The notes: generated by a model from the letters alone, not told the origin. A stretch of 64,000 nucleotides of DNA from Saccharospirillum impatiens DSM 12546 (GCF_000423605.1 NZ_AUIH01000023.1:1-64000); one strand, 5' to 3'. Shown: positions 49,420 through 59,147, numbered from the stretch's first letter. Made by a program: numbers and translations.

Positions 49420-50640
49420 CTATTTCGCGGCCTGATTCAGCGTGGGAAGTTCATCGCTGTACCAGATTTTTCGTTTGAAGCGTGGGTTTTTCGAAGACAT
49501 GTCGATCTTGTAAGGGTTCAGCTCTTCGGTTTGCGCAAAGCCAACGATGCGACACAACTCCTGAGCCAGCCACTTTTCTATTTTCAGCACCACCAGTTTT
49601 TTGCGCAGCCGGCCTTGCTCATCGCGATTCAAAATGGTGGGTAGGGTATTGAGCGTCAGAATTTCATCGATGGCGGGGTGAGCCATACGCTCCCGTCCTT
49701 CATCACTCGCGTAGAAATGAGACACCGCAAACACCAGCCGTTTTGGATTAATCTGCTTCAGAAATTGACAGGATTTCACGACGGTAGAGCCGGTACGTAC
49801 CATGTCGTCGAATAGAATGACGCTGGCTTCTTCCAGCCCTTCAAAGGTATGTTCGCTTTCTTTGTGCAGCGTTATTTCAACCTTGCGCTCATCGGTCCGT
49901 TCTTTGTCGAGCATGATGAACTTTGCTTTGCTCAGGCCCAGGGTGCTGAACATTTCCTTGACGAAGTCGCGAGCGCCTTTGTCGGGGGCACACAGCACCA
50001 GGCCCTCGCCGTTTTCGCCATAATTCAGGATGTCGGAATTTAATAAGTAGTGTGCGTAAATCTCGAAGGGAATCAGGTTGTGAAAATCACCTTCGAACAC
50101 AGCTGAGAATATTTTTTGAACCGAACTGGAGTGATTGTGAACCGTCAGTACCGTGTCGACACCGGATAGCTTGAGTAGCTGTGCGTAGAGCTTGGCCGTG
50201 AAAGGCTGGCCGTCGAATTTTTTAATGTCTTTAATATCGCGTTCGAAATGCGTTTCCCCCAGGTCGTTGCGAGGCCCTCTGTCCTGCGCGCTGTAAAACA
50301 GATCCGGCTCGACCAATACAACCTGTTTGGCGCCGTTCTCTTTGGCCGCCCGGGCAATGATCAAATTGGCCATGGCCAGTTCCTGGCGGCTTTTCAGGTG
50401 GCTGCTGGTGCTGACGATGACGACGATCTTGCCATCCAGCGTATGGCCTATGTTGTCCATGTCCTGTTCGTCGGATATGAATCGGGGGCAAAATTCAGAG
50501 TTCATGAACTGTTTCATGCTGATCTTGTCAGCGATGTCTTCCAGTTGTCCGACGGCGTAGGCAATGTCGATGGCGAAGGGGTTATCGGCGACGTTGCTGA
50601 CAACAACGACATTTCTTGACTGTTCAGTCGAAAAAGTCAT
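49420..50640 (-). CDS. PRPP-synthetase-like phosphoribosyl enzyme (atypical, 406 residues)
   Basis: A member of the ribose-phosphate pyrophosphokinase fold. The catalytic-loop region reads DLFYSAQDRGPRN, in place of the usual Y-x-RQDRK, and is followed by FDGQPFTAKLYAQLLKLSGV and VLTVHNHSSS. The PRPP-binding loop is VILFDDMVRTGSTV near 275-288. It is about 90 residues longer than standard Prs (about 315), with an N-terminal insertion region (MKQFMNSEFCPRF) and a C-terminal tail. It may make PRPP or use PRPP for salvage; the altered loop makes the activity uncertain. It stands alone between the FAD oxidase and the homogentisate operon. Confidence 0.72.
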   Translation of the reverse strand: MTFSTEQSRNVVVVSNVADNPFAIDIAYAVGQLEDIADKISMKQFMNSEFCPRFISDEQDMDNIGHTLDGKIVVIVSTSSHLKSRQELAMANLIIARAAKENGAKQVVLVEPDLFYSAQDRGPRNDLGETHFERDIKDIKKFDGQPFTAKLYAQLLKLSGVDTVLTVHNHSSSVQKIFSAVFEGDFHNLIPFEIYAHYLLNSDILNYGENGEGLVLCAPDKGARDFVKEMFSTLGLSKAKFIMLDKERTDERKVEITLHKESEHTFEGLEEASVILFDDMVRTGSTVVKSCQFLKQINPKRLVFAVSHFYASDEGRERMAHPAIDEILTLNTLPTILNRDEQGRLRKKLVVLKIEKWLAQELCRIVGFAQTEELNPYKIDMSSKNPRFKRKIWYSDELPTLNQAAK

Positions 50641-50812
50641 GACGAGTCCTGTTTTTGAGCGGCTGGGCAGAGGGGCGCCAGTTTAATATGGGACGGTCTT
50701 TTTCGATAGGGCAAGTCCGGGATTGAAGCTTATATAGTTAGTAGCGATATATATTAAGCAGGGAGTCGACATAGCTCCTGGCTATCAAACTCATGGCAAT
50801 TGCTTAAATCGT

Positions 50813-51457
50813 CTAAACGGCATCCGGCTGCGCAGCCGGTGCTGCTCTCGCAAACTCGGGCAGCTCGCGGCAACGTGCTGCAATCCGGACCAGGGTGGGA
50901 TAGGCGCTCAGGTCGCAGTTGAACCGTTCGGCGTTGAACACCTGGGGTACCAGAAACACATCGGCCAGTGTCGGCTTATCGCCATGGCAAAATGAACCGG
51001 TCGCGGTGTCCTGGGTCAGGCGGGTTTCAAACGCGGTAAAGCCCTTGGTAACCCAGTGCTGGTACCAGGCGAGCTTGGTGGCTTCATCGACACCGATTGT
51101 ATCGGTCAGGTAGCCCAGCACCGAGAGGTTGTTCAAAGGGTGCATTTCACAGGCGACCAGCATCGCCAGAGACCGCACGCGGGCCCGGGCTACCGGTGCA
51201 TCCGGCAGCAGGGGCGTTAGCGGGTAAGATTCTTCGAGGTATTCGCAGATCGCCATCGACTGTGAGAGGGCTTCGCCGCCTTCCGTTTCCAGTACCGGCA
51301 CCAGCCCTTGCGGGTTGCGTTGCCGGTGGGCTTCCAGTCGGTGCTCACCTTTCAACAGATTGACCGGAATCTGCTGATAGTCCAGCCCTTTCAGATTCAA
51401 CGCGATGCGCACCCGAAAGGCGGCTGAAGACCGGTAGTAACTGTGCAATGTGAGCAT
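50813..51457 (-). CDS. maiA: Maleylacetoacetate isomerase
   Basis: A 214-residue zeta-class glutathione transferase with the SSxxxRVR motif (YRSSAAFRVRIALNLKGL) at residues 9-17 that marks maleylacetoacetate isomerases, and LLKGEHRLEAHRQRNPQGLVPVLE close behind. It converts maleylacetoacetate to fumarylacetoacetate with glutathione in tyrosine/phenylalanine breakdown. It is the third gene of the homogentisate operon, 49 bp after the fumarylacetoacetase gene. Confidence 0.92.
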   Translation of the reverse strand: MLTLHSYYRSSAAFRVRIALNLKGLDYQQIPVNLLKGEHRLEAHRQRNPQGLVPVLETEGGEALSQSMAICEYLEESYPLTPLLPDAPVARARVRSLAMLVACEMHPLNNLSVLGYLTDTIGVDEATKLAWYQHWVTKGFTAFETRLTQDTATGSFCHGDKPTLADVFLVPQVFNAERFNCDLSAYPTLVRIAARCRELPEFARAAPAAQPDAV

Positions 51458-51506
51458 GGAATGCCTCTTCTGTTTTAATGGACTGAAGGCGGTTCAGTGT
51501 TTGCCA

Positions 51507-52523
51507 TCAGGGCTTATATTGCCTGACTTTCTGGTCGATAGCGCCGAAAATACTCTGACCTTCTGGGTCGAACATTTCGATACGAACCCGATCACCAAAC
51601 CGCATAAACGGCGTTTTGGCGGCGCCGTGGGCGATGGTTTCAACCATTCGAACTTCCGCCAGACAACTGTAGCCTACGCCGCCGTCGCTGACCGGTTTTC
51701 CCGGGCCACCTGCTGCATCGGGGTTGGACACAGTGCCTGAGCCGATGATTGCTCCGGCGCCCAGGTAGCGGGTTTTAGCGGCATGAGCCACCAGTTGAGG
51801 GAAGCCAAAAATCATATCGGGCCCGGCATCGGGTTCGCCGAATTTTTCGCCATTGAGATGCACGGTTAGCGGGCGGTGGACGCGGCCATCGCGCCAGGCA
51901 TCGCCGAGTTCATCTGGCGTGACGCAGATCGGTGAAAAACTGGAGGCGGGTTTGGCCTGGAAAAAACCGAACCCTTTGGCCAGTTCGCCGGGAATCAGAG
52001 CACGCAAGCTGACGTCGTTGACCAGCATGATCAGCTTGATGTGGCTGGCGGCCTGTTCGGGCGTGACTGCCATCGGTACATCGTCGGTGATCACGGCGAT
52101 TTCACCTTCAAAGTCGATGCCATGGTCTTCGCTTACGGCTTCGATGTCTTCGGTTGGGCTCAGGAAGCAGTCGCCGCCGCCCTGATACATCAGCGGATCG
52201 GTCCAGAAGGTCTCAGGCATCTCGGCATTGCGTGCCTGGCGCACCAGTTGCACATGGTTCAGATAGGCCGAGCCGTCGGCCCAGTGATAGGTGCGAGGCA
52301 GTGGAGAGTGCAGTTGATTCACATCCAGCTTGAACGCTTCTTTTGCTGTTCCTGCGTTCAGCTCTGCATAACGGGCTATTAGCTTTGGCGCAACGGTGTC
52401 CCAGTTTTCAAGGGCCTGTTGCAGCGTGGCGGCAATATCGTTAGCCGGAGCAGCCTGGATCAGGTCCCGCGAGACAACGATCAGGTTGCCGTCACGGCCG
52501 GTGTTGAGGGTGGCAAGTTTCAT
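51507..52523 (-). CDS. Fumarylacetoacetase (bacterial short type)
   Basis: A 338-residue FAH-superfamily hydrolase. The N-terminal region includes PLPRTYHWADGSAYLNHVQL, and the catalytic domain has the metal-binding Glu residues in DFEGEIAVITDD near 139-150 and a GFPQLVAHAAKTR segment, with GAGAIIGSGTVSN (near 253-265) as the family signature. It splits fumarylacetoacetate to fumarate and acetoacetate. It is placed between hmgA and maiA, as expected, and is shorter than the two-domain eukaryotic enzyme. Confidence 0.9.
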   Translation of the reverse strand: MKLATLNTGRDGNLIVVSRDLIQAAPANDIAATLQQALENWDTVAPKLIARYAELNAGTAKEAFKLDVNQLHSPLPRTYHWADGSAYLNHVQLVRQARNAEMPETFWTDPLMYQGGGDCFLSPTEDIEAVSEDHGIDFEGEIAVITDDVPMAVTPEQAASHIKLIMLVNDVSLRALIPGELAKGFGFFQAKPASSFSPICVTPDELGDAWRDGRVHRPLTVHLNGEKFGEPDAGPDMIFGFPQLVAHAAKTRYLGAGAIIGSGTVSNPDAAGGPGKPVSDGGVGYSCLAEVRMVETIAHGAAKTPFMRFGDRVRIEMFDPEGQSIFGAIDQKVRQYKP

Positions 52524-52576
52524 GGCGTTTTAATCCTTGCTGTCAGTGTGAGTGTAGGACAGGTATTGGGTTCGTT

Positions 52577-53884
52577 TCAGCGCTGATCTGGCGTGAACTG
52601 CGACGTCAGCGTTGACCAGACAGTCACGTAATCCCGCTGGCGATGATTGCTGTTCAGCGCCGCTGCCGTTGGTTGAAAAACGTAGCGGCTCTCAAACATG
52701 AATGCCAGGGTGTTGCCCTGGTATTGTGGGGTCAGTTCAGCGTTCGAAGCCTTGTTGAAGGTATCGGCATCCGGCCCGTGTGGCGACATGCAGTTGTGCA
52801 GGCTGGCACCGCCCGGGACAAAGCCTTCTGCCTTGGCATCGTACTCGCCGTGAATCAGCCCCATGAACTCGCTCATCAGGTTGCGGTGAAAGTAGGGCGG
52901 GCGAAAGGTGTTCTCGGCGACCATCCAGCGCGGCGGGAAGATCACAAAATCGATATTGGCCACGCCCGGTGTGTCTGATGCAGAGGTCAGCACGGTAAAA
53001 ATAGAGGGGTCGGGGTGGTCAAAGCTCACGGTGTTGACGGTGTTGAAACGCGCCAGATCGTATTTGTAGGGAGCGACGTTACCATGCCAGGCGACGACAT
53101 CGAGTGGCGAATGGCCAAGATCAGCGGCCCAGAACCGACCGGAGAACTTGGCAATCAGTTCAAATTCACCGGTGAGGTCTTCATAAGCCGCGACCGGTGC
53201 CAGAAAGTCTCTCGGGTTGGCCAGGCCGTTGGCGCCAATGGGACCGAGGCCCGGTAATTCCAGCGGGCTGCCGTAGTTTTCGCAGACGTAGCCCCGCGCC
53301 GCGTCAGTGCCTTCGCCAAGCCGAACCTGGAACTTGATGCCGCGGGGAATGACGGCGATTTCACCGCTGGCGACCTCAAGCACACCCATTTCAGTGCGCA
53401 GTATCAGTTTGCCCATTTGCGGCACAATCAACAGTTCGCCATCGGCGTTGTAGAAAAACCGGTGGGTCATGTCGGTGTTGAATGCATATACATGAACGCC
53501 GCAGCCGGTTTGGGTATTGGCGTCGCCGTTGGCCGCGATGGTGAACAAACCGTCGACAAAGTCAGTCGGCTCAGTCGGGATCGGCATCGGATCCCAGCGC
53601 ATCTGATTCGGGTCGGACGCCGGGTTTTGCAGTGGGGCGGTTTCCACTGAATGTTCCGGCAGTGGCCGGTAGGCAGATTGAAGCACCGAGGGCCGTATCC
53701 GGTACAACCAGCTGCGCAGGTTTTGATGGCGCGGAGCGGTAAAGGCCGAGCCCGAAAATTGCTCGGCATACAGGCCATAAGGGCAGCGTTGGGGTGAGTT
53801 CTGGCCTAAAGGCAGTGCGCCGGGCAGCGCTTCAGTAGAGAACTGGTTGCGAAAACCACTTTGATAATCGGGTGAGGGTGTCAT
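52577..53884 (-). CDS. hmgA: Homogentisate 1,2-dioxygenase
   Basis: A 435-residue enzyme with a complete HmgA layout. It begins [19 protein letters not shown]. The iron-site region is [20 protein letters not shown] near 333-352 (His, Glu), followed by [19 protein letters not shown] near 364-382 (His). It opens the homogentisate ring to maleylacetoacetate, the first step of the operon. The start at 53884 leaves 299 bp to the Fic gene on the other strand, where two GTTTC-containing dyads lie (53908-53963). No HmgR regulator gene is in the window. Confidence 0.95.
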   Translation of the reverse strand: MTPSPDYQSGFRNQFSTEALPGALPLGQNSPQRCPYGLYAEQFSGSAFTAPRHQNLRSWLYRIRPSVLQSAYRPLPEHSVETAPLQNPASDPNQMRWDPMPIPTEPTDFVDGLFTIAANGDANTQTGCGVHVYAFNTDMTHRFFYNADGELLIVPQMGKLILRTEMGVLEVASGEIAVIPRGIKFQVRLGEGTDAARGYVCENYGSPLELPGLGPIGANGLANPRDFLAPVAAYEDLTGEFELIAKFSGRFWAADLGHSPLDVVAWHGNVAPYKYDLARFNTVNTVSFDHPDPSIFTVLTSASDTPGVANIDFVIFPPRWMVAENTFRPPYFHRNLMSEFMGLIHGEYDAKAEGFVPGGASLHNCMSPHGPDADTFNKASNAELTPQYQGNTLAFMFESRYVFQPTAAALNSNHRQRDYVTVWSTLTSQFTPDQR

Positions 53885-53907
53885 GACCAGAACCTCGGGC
53901 TATTATG

Positions 53908-53963
53908 GTTTCAAATGGAACTATATGAGCCGAAGCGTAGTGCCTGTTGGTTTCATATGCAAC
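53908..53963. promoter_or_regulatory. Two dyads in the hmgA promoter region
   Basis: GTTTCAAATGGAAC (53908-53921) and GTTTCATATGCAAC (53950-53963) are 14-bp near-palindromes with shared ends, 42 bp (four helical turns) apart. They lie 24 and 66 bp upstream of the hmgA start. This is the kind of spacing used by HmgR-type IclR repressors or by activators of homogentisate genes. The motif differs from the 16-bp pair of the catabolic island in spacing and arm length. Confidence 0.5.
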
Positions 53964-54183
53964 TAACTCTTGCGTGATTCTATGGAGCACCGGAGCATCA
54001 AAGGATGTGGGTGTTGGTAGGTATGCCTGTGTCTCGGCCATTATCAGTATGAACTGGCTCTCGTTACTGATCAGCGGACGGCTCTATATCAAGCTTTATG
54101 TGCCAATCTGGGATTTATCTACTAATATTGAAAAAATTAGGAGTTTACGCTAGTTTGGGAGATTCATACTGAGTGATCAAACC

Positions 54184-55542
54184 ATGAAGAGACCTCAAAC
54201 TCCGCCCGACCCCCAAAGTGTGCTGTCCCGGATTCTGGATTCAGGCGATCGGGGCAAAGCCATTTCCTTACTGGGCAATACAGCGCTCGGTCCCTATGAC
54301 CATAGGGATCGTTATGTTCACTGGGAAAAGCTGCGCCATTTACCGACTCCGGCGGGATATACAGCCGAGGAACACTGGTATCTGGTAAAGGCAGCGAGGA
54401 ATCCGCGCACGGTGCTCAACCAGTTGGTCGATGTGGCGGAAACGCCCTTTTGGTTTTGCAAGCCCGGTGGTGTAGACCGGGATCTGTCCTGGATCGATCA
54501 GCATGCGTCTGGCGCAGTTCTGAGCGATACTGCTATTCAGGATCCGGTAACCAAGCGTACCTACCAGATTAGCTCTTTGGTCGAGGAAGCCATTACCTCC
54601 AGTCAGTTGGAGGGGGCTGCAACGACGCGCCGCGTAGCCCGGGACATGATTCGCAGTGGCCGCGACCCTGATGATCATTCCGAAACCATGATTTTTAACA
54701 ACTATAAGGCGATGGTGTTTATTCGTGACAGCAAGAACGAGGTAATAACACCCAGCATTGTTTTTGAGTTTCATCGAATTCTGACAGAGGGGACGCTACT
54801 CGGGGAGGATGCAGACAAGGCAGGTCGGTTTCGCTCCAAAGAGGATGATATCTGTGTTCACTCGGGTGATGACATCGTTCATGTGCCACCGCCAGCCGTT
54901 GAATTGCCAGCGCGCCTGCAGCGGCTTTGTGACTTTATCAATGAAGATCGTTTCAGTAAGGCCGACTATATTCATCCGCTGATCAAAGCGATCGTTGCGC
55001 ACTTTATGATTAGCTATGACCATCCCTTTGTCGACGGCAACGGTCGCACCGCCCGTGCCTTGTTTTACCTGATTATGGCTCGTGAGAAATATTGGTTAAT
55101 GGAGTATGTTTCCATTTCCCGGATCATTAAAAAAAGCCCGGCAAGCTATATGCGGGCCTATCTGTACACTGAAACGGATGAAGGTGACCTGACGTACTTT
55201 ATTGATCATCAGTTGGGTGTTATCCGGGCGGCCATTGAAGATTTGCAGTCTTTCCTGGTTAAAAAAGCCCGGGAGAAGTCGCGAATTCTCGACATGTTAA
55301 ATGCCTCGGATGTTGGCCAGGTGCTGAATCACCGGCAATTGGATGTTATTGATCATGCGCTGGATAACCCGGGCATCGAGGTCAGGGTCAAAGATCACCA
55401 GAATGCACATGGAACCTCCTATGAGACTGCTCGATCAGATTTGCTGCAACTGGTCGATAGCGGGTTGTTCCGGCAATTCAAGGCTGGTAAAGCACTTGTC
55501 TTTATTCCCTCGCAAAAGCTGTATCGCTTGAAAATCGACTGA
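54184..55542 (+). CDS. Fic-family protein (probable AMP-transferase)
   Basis: A 452-residue Fic protein. An auto-inhibitory-type motif, SSQLEG, occurs at 139-144 (SxxxEG), and the catalytic Fic motif HPFVDGNGRTAR at 280-291 (the His that abstracts the hydroxyl proton and the Gly-rich nucleotide loop). A C-terminal winged-helix-like part (about 390-450, NHRQLDVIDHALDNP) follows. Such proteins usually AMPylate a target protein at Tyr/Thr; the motif order with the inhibitory helix before the Fic motif is class II. The target and any antitoxin partner are unknown; no small antitoxin-like gene adjoins. Confidence 0.87.
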   Translation: MKRPQTPPDPQSVLSRILDSGDRGKAISLLGNTALGPYDHRDRYVHWEKLRHLPTPAGYTAEEHWYLVKAARNPRTVLNQLVDVAETPFWFCKPGGVDRDLSWIDQHASGAVLSDTAIQDPVTKRTYQISSLVEEAITSSQLEGAATTRRVARDMIRSGRDPDDHSETMIFNNYKAMVFIRDSKNEVITPSIVFEFHRILTEGTLLGEDADKAGRFRSKEDDICVHSGDDIVHVPPPAVELPARLQRLCDFINEDRFSKADYIHPLIKAIVAHFMISYDHPFVDGNGRTARALFYLIMAREKYWLMEYVSISRIIKKSPASYMRAYLYTETDEGDLTYFIDHQLGVIRAAIEDLQSFLVKKAREKSRILDMLNASDVGQVLNHRQLDVIDHALDNPGIEVRVKDHQNAHGTSYETARSDLLQLVDSGLFRQFKAGKALVFIPSQKLYRLKID

Positions 55543-55604
55543 TCCTGCTGCTTGCCGGGCACGCCAATGGTTCGAACATCCCCGGCTCAGCAATCTGCTG
55601 AACG

Positions 55605-56570
55605 TTACGAATACCAGGAATTCAATCCCAACAGTTTTCGCCCCAGGTCCGTCAGCTCGGCCCTTGGGTAGCGGGTCTGCTCCCATTCGCGCGGGTCACC
55701 GGGGAAGGCGTAGCCCTGGGGCGGTACCCTGTCGCGCCAGGAGGTGACTCGCCAATCTCGCACTTCAAGGTTGTCTTCCTCGGCCGGCACCATGGCGATG
55801 TACTGCGCAAGGCGCACGGTGTCGGACTGGTTCGGGCGAATGCCATGGGCGAGCAGGCTGTTGAAGATCAGCAGATCGCCCGCTTTCATCGCAATGAACT
55901 CGGTCGGGTAGCCGCAATCCTGACCGGGCGAGAACGGGTCACGGTCAGCCGGGGCCTGGCGTCGCCAGTCGTCGAAATGTTCAAAGAGCTGCGGAACGCA
56001 CTGGAAGCCGCCGGTTTCGGGTGTGGTGTCACTAAGAGCCAGTACGCCTTGAACGTTGACTGGCAGCGGGTCAAGCGTGGTGTTCGCATCCCAGTGAATG
56101 AACCCGTTGAAGGCACGGCCTGAGCGGTTGGGCGGGTTCAGGTTGGCGCGGTCGATGGTGACCCAGAGGTCTTCGCGGTCCCAGATATCGACAAAGGCAT
56201 TGTAGACTCTGGGCGTTTGCCGGTTCGCCCAGAGCAGCGGATGGTTGTAGCACTCCACCATCCCGCTGTTGTTCAGTTCAACCATGGCGTGATCGCGGCG
56301 TTGAGGTGCATACCAGCTATCCGGATCGTCGGGAGACATCTCCTGGAAGTCCCAGAGAAAATCGCCGGTGGCAGTGACCTGGTCGGGCGAGATGGCCTGA
56401 CGCACAACGACGTAACCGAATCGCTGCCAGTGCGCCCAGTCGGCTTCGCTGAGCACGCGCAATGGTTTTTGTTTAACGATATGGGCAAGCGATGGGTGTT
56501 CCTGGCTGCCTACACTGTTGTTGCCAGGTTGCTGATCGCCAAAGCCATAGCGGTTTTTGATCGTGGTCAT
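55605..56570 (-). CDS. PhyH-family Fe(II)/2-oxoglutarate dioxygenase
   Basis: A 321-residue phytanoyl-CoA-dioxygenase-like enzyme. The iron ligands appear in GFIHWDANTT (His-x-Asp near 162-164) and NSLLAHGIRPN (distal His near 240), with a 2OG-binding Arg in the DTVRLAQYIAM segment. ATG 56570 is preceded by GGAG six bases away; the open frame to 56621 overlaps the divergent promoter. It is divergent from the AraC gene 140 bp away, which likely controls it. Substrate unknown; many PhyH-type proteins act on amino-acid-like or osmolyte compounds. Confidence 0.82.
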   Translation of the reverse strand: MTTIKNRYGFGDQQPGNNSVGSQEHPSLAHIVKQKPLRVLSEADWAHWQRFGYVVVRQAISPDQVTATGDFLWDFQEMSPDDPDSWYAPQRRDHAMVELNNSGMVECYNHPLLWANRQTPRVYNAFVDIWDREDLWVTIDRANLNPPNRSGRAFNGFIHWDANTTLDPLPVNVQGVLALSDTTPETGGFQCVPQLFEHFDDWRRQAPADRDPFSPGQDCGYPTEFIAMKAGDLLIFNSLLAHGIRPNQSDTVRLAQYIAMVPAEEDNLEVRDWRVTSWRDRVPPQGYAFPGDPREWEQTRYPRAELTDLGRKLLGLNSWYS

Positions 56571-56710
56571 GAGAATCTCCTCTGTTGTCATGACCACAGA
56601 ATAGAGCCGCGCCGGTGGCATAAGTGGTGAGCCTGGCGCAAAAACTGATACTATTTGCTCAATGTTGAGGGTGATTCCGAATTGATAGCGTTAACAAAGA
56701 GGTGCCGTCA

Positions 56711-57616
56711 GTGAAGGCTCAGTTCGAACGTATTCAGCACCCGGATGACGCTTCCTGGCGATTCTTCCTGCGCGAGCTCGACGAGCTGCCGTTTGAATGG
56801 CACTACCACCCGGAATACGAGCTGACGTTGACGGTAAACAGCCAGGGCGAACGATACATCGGAGACCATATTGAGCCCTACCAAAGCGGTGACCTGGTAT
56901 TGCTTGGCCCCAATCTGCCACACAGCTGGGCCAGCCAACCCAATGACCGGCAAGTGCCTCACCGGGTTTACGTGCTCTGGTTTCGCCAGGCCTGGGTGGA
57001 TGGGCTAAGTCAGCAATTCCCCGAGTTTGCCTCGCTGGCAAGTTGGCTGGACCGGTCACGGCGGGGGCTGGTCTGGTCACCTGCGCTCGCGGGGCAACTT
57101 GAACCGCTGTTCCGGCAATTACCCACTGCCAGTGCTGCCCGCCGCCTGACGATGTTACTGGAAATATTAACGACGTTGCAGGAAGAGACTCCGCGCACAC
57201 TGGCGTCGGAACGGTTTCACAGCGAAGCACTGGCGGAGCCGGCCCAGCGCGAACTGAACCCCATCCTCGACAGCCTGCATCGCGATTTTCGCGAACCGTT
57301 GCGGGTGCCCGAGCTGGCCCGTGAGCATCACATGAGTGTCAGTACCCTGAACCGGGTATTTCGCCGACAGATGAACCAGAGCCTGCATCAGTACCTGACC
57401 CAAATTCGCCTCGGCCACGCCTGTGCCGATCTGATCCGGACCGGGCTTCCGGTCAGCCTGGTGGCCGAGGTCAGCGGCTTCTCCAACCTGTCCAACTTTA
57501 ACCGGCTGTTCAGGCGTTATAAGGGGGTTACTCCGCGTGAGTTTCGCCAGAAGTATCAGCAGGCGGTAGTTCCCGGCAGGCCCTCTATGCTGGCGGGTTC
57601 AGAAAATCCGTTATAG
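56711..57616 (+). CDS. AraC-family regulator with N-terminal cupin
   Basis: About 301 residues: an N-terminal cupin/AraC-binding-like ligand domain (WHYHPEYELTLTVNSQGER) and a C-terminal double HTH (residues about 200-295, PVSLVAEVSGFSNLSNFNRL). GTG 56711 is preferred over GTG 56702 because AGAGG lies about eight bases before it. It is divergent from the PhyH-type dioxygenase and probably activates it in response to a small ligand. Confidence 0.85.
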   Translation: MKAQFERIQHPDDASWRFFLRELDELPFEWHYHPEYELTLTVNSQGERYIGDHIEPYQSGDLVLLGPNLPHSWASQPNDRQVPHRVYVLWFRQAWVDGLSQQFPEFASLASWLDRSRRGLVWSPALAGQLEPLFRQLPTASAARRLTMLLEILTTLQEETPRTLASERFHSEALAEPAQRELNPILDSLHRDFREPLRVPELAREHHMSVSTLNRVFRRQMNQSLHQYLTQIRLGHACADLIRTGLPVSLVAEVSGFSNLSNFNRLFRRYKGVTPREFRQKYQQAVVPGRPSMLAGSENPL

Positions 57617-57641
57617 TGAAATTGCGTTGAGTCACCCGCGT

Positions 57642-57902
57642 CTACTGGTATTTATCCAGCAGAACATCAAGCCGCTTGATGAAGTTTTCAGTAGCGCGGG
57701 AGTTTGGACTGTCGACCGAAAAGGTTTGATGAAACATCAGGGTCAGGGTGACGGCACCATCGCCGAGCGTGACGGTATAGCCATCGAACCCGGTGTCGGC
57801 GACCAGGCCATCCAGCTCATAGCCCTTGTCGGTTTTGCTGCCGTTGTCGATGACGGTCTGGAAAGCACGCAGTGCGTTACCTACCTCGATTTTTTCAGAC
57901 AT
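57642..57902 (-). CDS. DUF3081-family small protein
   Basis: An 86-residue protein with GYELDGLVADTGFDGYTVTL and DGAVTLTLMFHQTF segments, which match DUF3081, a small family found mainly in gammaproteobacteria. No catalytic motif is evident. It ends 25 bp from the convergent AraC gene and begins 54 bp after the MFS gene on the same strand. Function unknown. Confidence 0.8.
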   Translation of the reverse strand: MSEKIEVGNALRAFQTVIDNGSKTDKGYELDGLVADTGFDGYTVTLGDGAVTLTLMFHQTFSVDSPNSRATENFIKRLDVLLDKYQ

Positions 57903-57956
57903 ATAATGGTCCCGTATTCGGAATGCCCGTCAAGCTTAGTGCAATCGCCGCGTCAT

Positions 57957-59147
57957 TCACAACGCTGGCCGGGGCAAGCGACGGATGACCAGTACCGCCA
58001 CCAGTGATAACCCACCAGTCACCACCCAGGTATGGTCCCAGCCGCCACTGCGGCTGGCCACCAGGGCTACCAGCGGTGGCCCCGCGAACTGGCCGATGGA
58101 TGACCACTGTTGCATCCAGCCGACTGTGGTCGACACGGTGTCTTCACTGGGCGCCAGTCGCACCGCCAGCGAAAACAACACACCGGGAATCACACCGCCT
58201 ACCATGGAGAACAACAGCACAGCGAGATACCTCACCAAAGGCGCGCCTTCAGTCAGGCTTGAATACGCCAGAAAGGTGCCAGCCGACATGAAACCAAAGC
58301 CTGTATACAGCAGACGCGAGGGACTGATGCCGCGATGCAATAAATACCCCGAGGCAAGGTTGCCCAACACATTGATCAGGGCCACTAGCGCGGTCAGTGG
58401 TCCGATCAGCAACGCACTGAAACCAGCCTGGCGATAAATGGACGGTAAAAAACCGATGACCGACAGCCATTGGCTGGAATAGAGGGCGAAAATAATGGCA
58501 ATGAGCCAGGGGCCCGGGCTGGACAGCGTGATCGCCGGCCGTTGCCACCAGGGCGCACGCTGTGTCGCGCTGGTAACTGTCGACCGGCGCGAATCAGCCG
58601 GCACGCCAAACAACACCCAGGCCAGCATCAGCATCGATACCAGCGCCAGCAACCGCCACCAGCCTTGCCAGCCAGTGACATCGATGACCCAGGGCGCGGT
58701 CAGCAGCGCCAGGCTGGTGCCAAACCCCATGTAGCAGCCCCAGAGCCCAAGACGCTGGCTGAGCTTGTCGACCCGAACCTGTCGACGAATCAGACCGGGG
58801 GCAGGCAACACCACCAGCAGAAACCCGATCCCTTCGATGGCGCGCAGACTCAACAAGGCCGGCACGGTAGTGGCCTCGGCCCCGATCAGACTGGCCAGCG
58901 CCAGAATACCCAAACCGGTTATCATACTGCGCCGCAGACCCACAGTATCGGCGGCCATGCCGACCAGCAAACCCACCGTCATGCCCGCCAACTGCACCAG
59001 CGACAACATGAAACCCGCTTGCAGCAGGGTAATGCCCAGCGCTGCTTCCAGTGCGTCAATGGACGGGGGCAATTTCCCCAGATGCAAGGCTGCGGACACC
59101 CCGGCAACAATGACAATCAGTTCAGCGGGTAGGCGTGTTCGGGACAT
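57957..59147 (-). CDS. MFS transporter
   Basis: A 396-residue major-facilitator protein with about twelve hydrophobic segments. The loop 2-3 signature reads LLVGMAADTVGLRRSMITGLG, and a central cytoplasmic loop lies near 185-215. The N- and C-terminal halves are about equal. It resembles the CynX/NimT-like exporter or uptake groups but the substrate cannot be assigned. It is a single-gene unit or pairs with the DUF3081 gene that follows. Confidence 0.82.
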   Translation of the reverse strand: MSRTRLPAELIVIVAGVSAALHLGKLPPSIDALEAALGITLLQAGFMLSLVQLAGMTVGLLVGMAADTVGLRRSMITGLGILALASLIGAEATTVPALLSLRAIEGIGFLLVVLPAPGLIRRQVRVDKLSQRLGLWGCYMGFGTSLALLTAPWVIDVTGWQGWWRLLALVSMLMLAWVLFGVPADSRRSTVTSATQRAPWWQRPAITLSSPGPWLIAIIFALYSSQWLSVIGFLPSIYRQAGFSALLIGPLTALVALINVLGNLASGYLLHRGISPSRLLYTGFGFMSAGTFLAYSSLTEGAPLVRYLAVLLFSMVGGVIPGVLFSLAVRLAPSEDTVSTTVGWMQQWSSIGQFAGPPLVALVASRSGGWDHTWVVTGGLSLVAVLVIRRLPRPAL

